The notes under the pieces are model-generated. The model searched no databases, was not told where the DNA came from, and saw nothing but the letters and a program-made list of their open reading frames with translations. A program made the translations under genes and the position numbers. A DNA stretch of 5,058 nt from Synergistaceae bacterium (GTDB lineage: Bacteria; Synergistota; Synergistia; Synergistales; Synergistaceae), in the NCBI GenBank assembly GCA_030531285.1, contig JAUNNW010000099.1:1-5058 (forward strand). Reading direction: 5' to 3'. Below are positions 1 to 5,058 of the stretch, in pieces; the first letter of the stretch is position 1; each line of letters starts with the position of its first letter.

Positions 1-1883
1 CCCATTATGCGTCCGCGTCTGCTGTTAAAGTCGCCCATTACGTCGCCGAGATAATCTTCGGGAACGACGACTTCAACGTCCATTACCGGTTCCATAAGAA
101 CAGCGTTCGCGCCTGCCATGCAGTTTTTGAAGGCGAGCGATGCCGCGATTTTGAATGCCATTTCTGATGAGTCAACTTCATGGTACGAGCCGTCATAAAT
201 TTCGCAGCTGAAGTCTGTCGCGGGGAAACCTGCGAGGAAGCCGCGTTCTGCTGCTTCACGGAGTCCTTTTTCAGCGGCAGGGAGATAGTTTTTCGGAACT
301 GCTCCGCCGACAATTTTGTCTATGAATTCGATGCCTGAGTTGGCTTCGCCCGGTATAAGTCTGAACCATACGTCACCGTACTGTCCGCGTCCGCCTGACT
401 GTTTCTTGTGTTTGCCCTGAGCTTCGGCGCGTTTCTTAATCGTTTCGCGATAAGGAACTCTCGGCGTCTTGGTGTCAAGCTCGACTTTGTAACGTTCTTT
501 GATTCTTGAAAGCATTATGTCAAGGTGCATGTCTCCCATGCCTGAAAGTATTGAGTCGTGCGTTTCAGGGTTCTTTTCGTAGGAGAGCGTCGGGTCTTCC
601 TTGAGCATTTTTGAGATTGCCGTTCCGAGTTTGTCTTCGTCAGCGCGGCTCTTTGCGAAAATTGCAACGCTGTAGACAGGTTTTGCAAACTTGATTACAG
701 GGAATTTAAGTTTTTCGCCTTTGATTCCGAGGGTGTCGCCGGCTGTCGTGCTTTCGAGTTTCGGAATTGCGATAACGTCACCGAGGATTATTTCCTTAAC
801 TTCGGTGCTGTCTTTGCCTTTCATCAGACGGAAGGAACCGGTGCGTTCTTCAACGTCCTGATTAACGTTGTAGACTGACTGGTCTGACGTAAGTTTTCCT
901 GAGAACACCTTGACAAATGAAAGTTTTCCAACGTACGGGTCAACCATAACTTTGAATACGAAGCCGAGGAATTTGCCGTTTTCATCAGGTTCCACCGCTA
1001 CAACTTCTTCACCGTTGAGGGCTGTTCTGTTGTGCATGTCAAGCGGTGACGGCATATAATCGACTATTGCATCCATAAGTTGGGTAACGCCTACGTTTGC
1101 CGTTGAGGAACCCGGGATTATCGGGAATATTGTTCTGTTGCATACGGCTTTGCGTACAACCTGCTGAATTTCTTCGTCCGTAAGAGTCTCTCCGTCAAGA
1201 TAACGCATCATAAGCTCGTCGTCAGCTTCAACAGCGCGTTCGATAAGAGCTTCTTTGGCCGCCTGAACGGCATCTGCCATGTCTGCCGGCGTGTCGCTTT
1301 CCGTGAATTCTTTGCTTCCGTCGCCTTTGTATGTATAGGCTTTGCCCGTAAGAACGTTGACTACGCCTTTGAAATTAAGCTCCGAGCCTATGGGGAGGAA
1401 AAGAGGAACAGCGCGGTCGCTGAGGTTTTCCTGAATGTCGGCTACGGTGTCGTCAAAGTTTGTATGTTCGCGGTCAATTTTGCTCACGAAGAAAATTGCA
1501 GGCGTACCGAAATCTTCCGCAAACTGCCATACTGCCTGCGTGTGAACTTCAACTCCGGAAGCCGCGTTCACAAGAACAACAGCCCCATCGGCAGCGCGCA
1601 TGGAACTGCGCTGTTCGCCTATGAAGTCTGCAAAACCCGGTGTGTCAAGAATGTAAAGGGTTTTGTTTTTGTAAGGAATTGTGGAAAGCGATGTGTTGAT
1701 TGAAATGCCGCGCTTCTGTTCTTCGCCGTCATAGTCGGAAACAGTATTTTTGTCTTCGACTTTGCCCATGCGGGTGATAAGTCCGGCATTAAAGAGGAAC
1801 GTTTCGTTCAGTGACGTTTTTCCTGCGCCTCCGTGTGAAATAAATGCCAATCCTCTGGTGTCTTCAGGCTTGCGTGCTCCCAT
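1..1883 (-). CDS. Elongation factor G-like translational GTPase (EF-G-2 class paralog), 3' end outside window
   Basis: Ribosomal translocase-family GTPase; 627 codons are visible and, by comparison with EF-G of about 690-700 residues, some 60-70 C-terminal residues (most of domain V and the last helix) lie beyond the left edge. Domains in order: G domain about 1-281, domain II about 290-395, domain III about 400-472, domain IV about 473-600, start of domain V. Visible motifs: P-loop HGGAGKT at 17-23; switch I EEQKRGISI at 54-62; G3 DTPGF at 80-84; G4 SKID at 134-137; GSS at 258-260 as G5. Domain III keeps GMGDMHLDI (448-456). Domain IV keeps both tip loops, SGGRGQYG (496-503) and GSYHEVDSSE (565-574, His568). 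Unlike housekeeping EF-G, the histidine after DTPG is Phe84, the switch I Thr is Ser61 and G4 Asn is Ser134. These mark the EF-G-like paralog class (as in Thermus EF-G-2), so I do not assign fusA although pipelines may. The ATG is chosen because a GAGGAG sits 8 bases upstream and the G domain starts directly after it. It lies downstream of gatB on the same strand but has its own promoter. Cytosolic; whether it supports bulk elongation is unknown. Confidence 0.93.
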   Translation of the reverse strand, partial: MGARKPEDTRGLAFISHGGAGKTSLNETFLFNAGLITRMGKVEDKNTVSDYDGEEQKRGISINTSLSTIPYKNKTLYILDTPGFADFIGEQRSSMRAADGAVVLVNAASGVEVHTQAVWQFAEDFGTPAIFFVSKIDREHTNFDDTVADIQENLSDRAVPLFLPIGSELNFKGVVNVLTGKAYTYKGDGSKEFTESDTPADMADAVQAAKEALIERAVEADDELMMRYLDGETLTDEEIQQVVRKAVCNRTIFPIIPGSSTANVGVTQLMDAIVDYMPSPLDMHNRTALNGEEVVAVEPDENGKFLGFVFKVMVDPYVGKLSFVKVFSGKLTSDQSVYNVNQDVEERTGSFRLMKGKDSTEVKEIILGDVIAIPKLESTTAGDTLGIKGEKLKFPVIKFAKPVYSVAIFAKSRADEDKLGTAISKMLKEDPTLSYEKNPETHDSILSGMGDMHLDIMLSRIKERYKVELDTKTPRVPYRETIKKRAEAQGKHKKQSGGRGQYGDVWFRLIPGEANSGIEFIDKIVGGAVPKNYLPAAEKGLREAAERGFLAGFPATDFSCEIYDGSYHEVDSSEMAFKIAASLAFKNCMAGANAVLMEPVMDVEVVVPEDYLGDVMGDFNSRRGRIM

Positions 1884-1891
1884 TTGTACCA

Positions 1892-1897
1892 CTCCTC
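1892..1897 (-). promoter_or_regulatory. Ribosome binding site of the EF-G-like gene
   Basis: GAGGAG on the minus strand, with 8 bases to the ATG at 1883. It supports that ATG over an in-frame GTG three codons earlier, which overlaps the Shine-Dalgarno itself. Just upstream in the mRNA, a U5 run (1912-1916) could pair weakly with an A5 run (1900-1904) next to this site; such an all-A-U stem is unlikely to be stable. Confidence 0.8.
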
Positions 1898-1944
1898 AGT
1901 TTTTGTATGGTAAAAATCAAAAATCCACAAACATAACGAGCCGA

Positions 1945-1962
1945 AACAGAAATGTTTCTGTT
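1945..1962. promoter_or_regulatory. Palindrome just downstream of the predicted transcription start (possible operator or leader hairpin)
   Basis: AACAGAAA-TG-TTTCTGTT on the plus strand: two perfect 8-base arms around a 2-base centre. Relative to the transcription start predicted from the promoter at 1976-2005 (about 1969) it covers roughly +8 to +25. That is a common place for a repressor operator; as RNA it could form a 7-bp hairpin with a 4-base loop. It is not followed by a U-run, so it does not look like the terminator of gatB. I do not recognise the sequence as the box of a particular regulator family. Confidence 0.5.
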
Positions 1963-1975
1963 CTGCACCTGCTAT

Positions 1976-2005
1976 ATAATACTATTTAAGCAGCCTGCAA
2001 GTCAA
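1976..2005 (-). promoter_or_regulatory. Sigma-70-type promoter for the EF-G-like gene
   Basis: Minus strand: -35 TTGACT (2000-2005; 5 of 6 to TTGACA), an 18-base spacer, then -10 TATTAT (1976-1981; 5 of 6 to TATAAT). Transcription would start near 1969, giving a leader of about 85 bases. The -35 lies only some 20 bases past the gatB stop, so the EF-G-like gene can be expressed independently of the gat genes, with or without read-through from upstream. Short inverted arms CTGCT (1969-1973) and AGCAG (1989-1993) flank the -10. Predicted from sequence match only. Confidence 0.6.
1983..1994. repeat. 12-bp direct repeat, copy in the promoter spacer
   Basis: TATTTAAGCAGC on the plus strand, identical to the copy at 2025-2036 and offset by 42 bases. 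This copy falls between the -35 and -10 elements of the EF-G-like promoter. Read on the minus strand it spells CTG CTT AAA TAG, i.e. Leu-Leu-Lys-stop, in the same frame as the gatB terminus. Confidence 0.6.
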
Positions 2006-2023
2006 ATACTTTGTTTCAGTCAG

Positions 2024-3481
2024 TTATTTAAGCAGCTTTTCTATCAGCTGCGCAACCTCCGCAGGGTTTGCAGAACCGCGTGTTTCGCGCATTACAAGCC
2101 CCTGGAGGAATTTCATCTTTCCGCCTTTCTTGTCTTCGCCGCTGCGTATTGTTTCGGCAACCTCAGGCTGCCCGTCAATGATTTTCCGTACTATCTGCTC
2201 AAGCGCACAGCCCTCGACTCTGCCGACGGAAGCTCCGCTTGATTTGATTGCTTCTTCAAGCGTGCAGCACTTTTCAATCATAACTGCGAACACATCTTTT
2301 GCCTGCGTATTTGAAAGCTCTTTCGCTGCGATTTTGGCAATCAGTTTGCCTGTTTCCGCGGCGTCCACACCGAATTCGCAGATGCAGATTCCCTTTTCGT
2401 TGAGAACGCGGCTGATTTCAATCATAAGCCAGTTTGCGGCTTTGTCCGCAGGTGCGCCCTGCGCGACGCATTTTTCAAAATACTCAGCCATTTCAAGCTG
2501 TTCGGTGATTTTGACGCTGTCTTCAAAGGAAAGCCCGTACTGCTCTACAAAGCGGTCGCGTTTGTCCCACGGCATTTCCGGCATACTTTCGCGTATTTTC
2601 TGAACGTATTCCGGTTTGGCGTCGATAGGGGCAAGGTCCATTTCCAGATAATAACGGTAGTCTCTCGCACTTTCCTTGTTGCGCATCGAGCGTGTCACTC
2701 CCGCAACGTCGTCCCAAAGCCTTGTTTCCATGTAAAGCGGTTCTCCAGTGTCAAGAGCTCTGTTCTGGCGTGCGATTTCGTAATCAAGCGCGCGTTCGAT
2801 GGATTTAAGGGAGTTGACGTTTTTGATTTCCACGCGCGTGCCCAAACTTCCGTCAGGGTTAGAGAGCGAAACGTTTACATCCACGCGCAGCGAGCCGCTT
2901 TCCATTTCGCCGTCAGAAACCTTGAGGTAGCGGGCGAGTTGGCGAATCTGCGTTATGTAGGCAATAGCCTCGGCGGCAGAGTTCATATCCGGCATCGAAA
3001 CTATTTCCGAAAGAGGAATTCCTCCGCGGTTGTAGTCAACAAGCGAATAGGAAGCGCCGGAGAGGCGTCCGTCGCTCGTCGGGTGGACAAGTTTGCCTGC
3101 GTCTTCTTCAAGGTGCAGATGATCAAGGCGGACGCGTTTCTTTTTGCCGTCAACGACTATGTCAAGATAGCCGCCAGTTGCGATTGCATGTTCGTACTGC
3201 GTAACCTGATATGCCTTCGGAAGGTCAGCGTAGAAATAATGTTTTCTGTGGAAACGTGTGTTGTCGTTTATTGTGCAGTGCAGACCGAGACCCATTTTGA
3301 CCGCCAGTTCGACCGCATGGTCATTGATAATCGGCAGGGTTCCCGGAATTGCAAGGCATATCTGACAGACGTTTGAGTTCGGTGTTGCACCTATATAGTC
3401 CGTTGAGCATTCGCAGAAAAGTTTTGTTTTCGTGTTAAGCTGAAGATGTATCTCCAGTCCTATTACAACCTGTCTTGCCAC
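2024..3481 (-). CDS. gatB: Asp-tRNA(Asn)/Glu-tRNA(Gln) amidotransferase subunit B
   Basis: tRNA-binding kinase/transamidase subunit of GatCAB: it activates the side-chain carboxyl of mischarged Glu-tRNA(Gln) or Asp-tRNA(Asn) with ATP and transfers ammonia delivered from GatA. 485 residues, the usual full length. The cradle domain opens with VIGLEIHLQL (6-15), whose Glu10 and His12 belong to the metal site. Cys23, Cys25, Cys39 and Cys42 form the CxC...CxxC zinc knuckle. Also visible are HYFYADLPKAYQ (81-92), HLEEDAGK (123-130), DYNRGGIPLSEIVS (149-162) and EIKNVNS (218-224). A helical part from about 296 leads into a YqeY-like tail ending in KMKFLQGLVMRETRGSANP (455-473). Some normally near-invariant stretches are altered, e.g. 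DYRYYLEMDLAP (274-285) where DYRYFPEPDLPP is usual. The start is GTG, 3 bases after the gatA stop and in gatA's frame; the family begins at this point (MxxxVIGLEIH). The stop is TAA. Expressed with gatC and gatA. Confidence 0.97.
   Translation of the reverse strand: MARQVVIGLEIHLQLNTKTKLFCECSTDYIGATPNSNVCQICLAIPGTLPIINDHAVELAVKMGLGLHCTINDNTRFHRKHYFYADLPKAYQVTQYEHAIATGGYLDIVVDGKKKRVRLDHLHLEEDAGKLVHPTSDGRLSGASYSLVDYNRGGIPLSEIVSMPDMNSAAEAIAYITQIRQLARYLKVSDGEMESGSLRVDVNVSLSNPDGSLGTRVEIKNVNSLKSIERALDYEIARQNRALDTGEPLYMETRLWDDVAGVTRSMRNKESARDYRYYLEMDLAPIDAKPEYVQKIRESMPEMPWDKRDRFVEQYGLSFEDSVKITEQLEMAEYFEKCVAQGAPADKAANWLMIEISRVLNEKGICICEFGVDAAETGKLIAKIAAKELSNTQAKDVFAVMIEKCCTLEEAIKSSGASVGRVEGCALEQIVRKIIDGQPEVAETIRSGEDKKGGKMKFLQGLVMRETRGSANPAEVAQLIEKLLK
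2025..2036. repeat. 12-bp direct repeat, copy at the end of gatB
   Basis: TATTTAAGCAGC on the plus strand, covering the last gatB codons and its stop (minus strand CTG CTT AAA TAA, Leu-Leu-Lys-stop). It matches 1983-1994 exactly. Copies of this length can arise by chance or by a small local duplication. Confidence 0.6.
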
Positions 3482-3484
3482 CTT

Positions 3485-4957
3485 CTAGCACACTCCTTCC
3501 ATTGACGCGCATTCCGGCGCGCCGAAACCTTTTTCAATCTCAGAGGCTGCCGCAAGCAGGCTATCGTCGCCGAAACGCGGCCCTATAAGCTGAACGTAAG
3601 TCGGAAGCCCTTCCTGCGTAAACCCTGTGTTTATTGACATTGAAGGAAGTCCGGCGAGGTTCGAGATTGACGAGAAAGCGTCGCCGAGATACACGCGGAG
3701 AGGCTTGTCGTCAATATAGCCCTGTTTGTACGGAAGCTGCGGGTGAATCGGACAGATGCACAGGTCTGCTTTTTTGAAAAGCTCCGTGAATTCGTCTGCT
3801 ATCATCTGGCGGACTCTCGTCGCAGGAATGTAATAGTTGTCAAAATATCCGCGCGAGAGTATGCAGGTTCCTATAAGTATTCTGCGGCGCACTTCTTTGC
3901 CGAATCCGTTGTTGCGGCTTCTCTTGTACATGTCCGTAAGGTTTTTGCCGTCTTCGTGATATCCGTAGCGCATTCCGTCAAAGCATGCCATCTTTGAGCT
4001 GGCGTCGCCGAGGGCAACCATGTAGTAGCAGGCTACCGCGTGTTTTCTGGCGACGGGAAGGTCAGCTTCAAAAACTTCCGCACCTTGCTCTTTGCAGTAT
4101 GCAGCAGTTTTGTCTATCGCTTCAAGGAGCTCCGGCGCAACGTGCGATTTGTCATAGCCTGAAAGCACCGCAATTTTCTTGCCTTTAAGGCTTGCGCCTT
4201 CAAGCGCCTCCGTAAATGACGGCCTGTCGTAAGCATCGCATGTACTGTCATAATAATCCGCTTTTGCGAGAACGTTCATCACAAGTGCAAGGTCTTTCGT
4301 GTTTCTTGCTATGGGACCCACCTGATCCAGCGATGACACGTAGCCGACTATTCCGTAGCGGCTTATCTGTCCGTAGGAGGGCTTAAAACCTTGCACTCCG
4401 CAGAAAGCGGCAGGCTGACGGACTGAGCCGCCAGTATCGCTTCCGAGTGCTATCGGGCAGTAACCGGCGGCGACAGATGCCGCGCTTCCGCCTGAGCTTC
4501 CGCCGGGAACACGCGTGATGTCGCGCGGATTGAGAGTTGCACCGAAAATAGAGCTTTCAGTCGTGCTTCCCATGGCAAATTCGTCCATATTCGTTTTGCC
4601 GACAAGAACCGCCCCTGCTTCTTTCATAAGTTTTACCGCGGTTGAGTCATAGTTCGAGACCCAGTTTTCAAGCATTTTGCTGCAACAGGTCGTCTTTATG
4701 CCCTCTGCGCAGAAATTGTCTTTCGCAAGATAGGGAACACCTGCAAGAAGTCCGGGATCTTCGCCGCGTGCCACCTTGGCATCGACTTCGGACGCTTCTT
4801 TGCGCGCTGTTTCTTCGCAGAGGGTTACAACCGCGTTGATTTTGCCGTCATATTTTTTAATGCGTTCGAGAGAGGCTTCAAGAACCTCCGTCGCACTCCA
4901 TTTTTTGCCGCGTACGCCTTCGGCGATTTCAGCGGCGCTGAGTTTGCAGAATTCCAT
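3485..4957 (-). CDS. gatA: Asp-tRNA(Asn)/Glu-tRNA(Gln) amidotransferase subunit A (glutaminase)
   Basis: Amidase-signature subunit of GatCAB: hydrolyses glutamine and channels the ammonia to GatB. 490 residues, full family length. The Ser-cisSer-Lys triad is intact and falls on the same numbers as in Staphylococcus aureus GatA: Lys79 (LAKDN, 77-81), Ser154 (PGGSSGGS, 151-158) and Ser178 (GSDTGGSVRQP, 172-182). The glutamine-binding Arg358 (GFGKEVRRRI, 351-360) and the Asp at 426 (matching Asp425) are also present, so it should be an active glutaminase. GKTNMDEFAMGS (120-131) is the usual GatA signature, separating it from general amidases; its gatC/gatB neighbours agree. Departures from the common sequence include LPTYVQLIG (451-459; usually LPxGLQLIG) and CPIHPQLPY (402-410; usually CPTxPxxAF). 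ATG start 7 bases after a GGGAGG; it shares its A with the gatC stop (TAATG), which suggests coupled translation. Stop TAG. Cytosolic. Confidence 0.98.
   Translation of the reverse strand: MEFCKLSAAEIAEGVRGKKWSATEVLEASLERIKKYDGKINAVVTLCEETARKEASEVDAKVARGEDPGLLAGVPYLAKDNFCAEGIKTTCCSKMLENWVSNYDSTAVKLMKEAGAVLVGKTNMDEFAMGSTTESSIFGATLNPRDITRVPGGSSGGSAASVAAGYCPIALGSDTGGSVRQPAAFCGVQGFKPSYGQISRYGIVGYVSSLDQVGPIARNTKDLALVMNVLAKADYYDSTCDAYDRPSFTEALEGASLKGKKIAVLSGYDKSHVAPELLEAIDKTAAYCKEQGAEVFEADLPVARKHAVACYYMVALGDASSKMACFDGMRYGYHEDGKNLTDMYKRSRNNGFGKEVRRRILIGTCILSRGYFDNYYIPATRVRQMIADEFTELFKKADLCICPIHPQLPYKQGYIDDKPLRVYLGDAFSSISNLAGLPSMSINTGFTQEGLPTYVQLIGPRFGDDSLLAAASEIEKGFGAPECASMEGVC
3493..3498 (-). promoter_or_regulatory. 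Ribosome binding site of gatB, inside the end of gatA
   Basis: AAGGAG on the minus strand, 11 bases before the gatB GTG and within the last codons of gatA. The spacing is on the long side and the start is GTG. Initiation may therefore depend partly on ribosomes finishing gatA (translational coupling), which is an inference. Confidence 0.65.
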
Positions 4958-5058
4958 TATTTTGCCTCCCCGCTGATGCCTGTATCTTCTTCAAGCGAAA
5001 TAATTTTCGGAACACGGTAGAAATCTCCGTCGCGTATCGGCGACTCTGCGATAAATTC
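4957..5058 (-). CDS. gatC: Asp-tRNA(Asn)/Glu-tRNA(Gln) amidotransferase subunit C, C-terminal end only
   Basis: Only the last 33 codons and the TAA stop lie in the window; the N-terminal two thirds or so are beyond the right edge (GatC is usually about 95 residues). The fragment reads ESPIRDGDFYRVPKII and then a polar tail ending GISGEAK. The pattern D/E-G-x-F/Y-x-V-P-x-I/V is the typical GatC C-terminus, which wraps around GatA and holds the GatA-GatB pair together. The stop overlaps the gatA ATG by one base. Identification relies on this short motif plus position before gatA, and is firm in that context. The promoter of the gatCAB operon must lie further right, outside the window. Confidence 0.93.
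   Translation of the reverse strand, partial: EFIAESPIRDGDFYRVPKIISLEEDTGISGEAK
4965..4970 (-). promoter_or_regulatory. Ribosome binding site of gatA, inside the end of gatC
   Basis: GGGAGG on the minus strand, within the last codons of gatC and 7 bases before the gatA ATG. A strong site at ideal spacing; it fixes the gatA start. Confidence 0.8.

Noticed and set aside
83..313. 76-codon minus-strand frame inside the EF-G-like gene
   Set aside because: An out-of-frame shadow of domain IV coding sequence.
1945..1962. The palindrome read as an intrinsic terminator of gatB
   Set aside because: No U-run follows the hairpin on either strand; the nearest T-rich stretch on the minus strand starts about 20 bases later. 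It also sits downstream of a good promoter.
1464..2242. Plus-strand open frames of 79, 79 and 96 codons across the EF-G start and the gap
   Set aside because: They overlap the EF-G G domain and the gatB C-terminus in antisense, and their products resemble no family I know.
2130..2603. 157-codon plus-strand open frame opposite gatB
   Set aside because: It lies wholly antisense to well-conserved gatB codons; the product is low-complexity (rich in Ser, Ala, Ile) with no recognisable domain. Explained by codon bias of the opposite strand.
2939..3376. 145-codon plus-strand open frame opposite the gatB N-terminus
   Set aside because: Antisense to the most conserved part of GatB; no domain or convincing ribosome binding site. 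A shadow frame.
1..5058. A novel defence, mobile or RNA-based system
   Set aside because: All significant coding sequence belongs to known translation genes. I saw no repeat array, transposase, integrase, recombination site or structured RNA beyond the short leader palindrome.

Overview
All coding capacity in this window is on the minus strand. In the direction of transcription (right to left) the order is gatC (last 33 codons only), gatA, gatB, a promoter-bearing gap of about 140 bp, and an elongation factor G-like GTPase that runs off the left edge. Nearly every base is coding, there is no gene-free stretch over 300 bases, and I see no mobile element, CRISPR array, tRNA or rRNA.

The window comes from a bacterium that makes Gln-tRNA(Gln) and/or Asn-tRNA(Asn) by transamidation. 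The base composition is moderate, roughly half G+C by eye. Shine-Dalgarno sequences are strong (GGAGG/GAGGAG type) and the genes are tightly packed. The proteins look to me like an anaerobic bacterium of the Synergistota or Firmicutes type. That placement rests on overall resemblance, without a search, and is weak.

Region by region: 4957-5058 is the C-terminal end of GatC, whose stop overlaps the gatA start by one base (TAATG). 3485-4957 is a full-length GatA with an intact Lys79/Ser154/Ser178 amidase triad. 2024-3481 is a full-length GatB, started by GTG four bases past the end of gatA and in the same reading frame, with four zinc-type cysteines and a YqeY-like tail. 1884-2023 carries a good sigma-70-type promoter, a 16-of-18 bp palindrome just past the predicted transcription start, and a 12-bp direct repeat that duplicates the end of gatB. 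1-1883 is an EF-G paralog of the EF-G-2 class. It has a complete P-loop and intact domain IV tip loops, but Phe replaces the catalytic switch II histidine.

Functionally, GatA releases ammonia from glutamine, GatB activates the mischarged Glu-tRNA or Asp-tRNA with ATP and accepts the ammonia, and GatC ties the two together. The EF-G-like factor would act on the ribosome and appears to have its own promoter. This is mostly conserved translation machinery. The points worth a second look are the EF-G paralog, the in-frame gatA-UAG-gatB junction and the structured promoter/leader of the EF-G-like gene.
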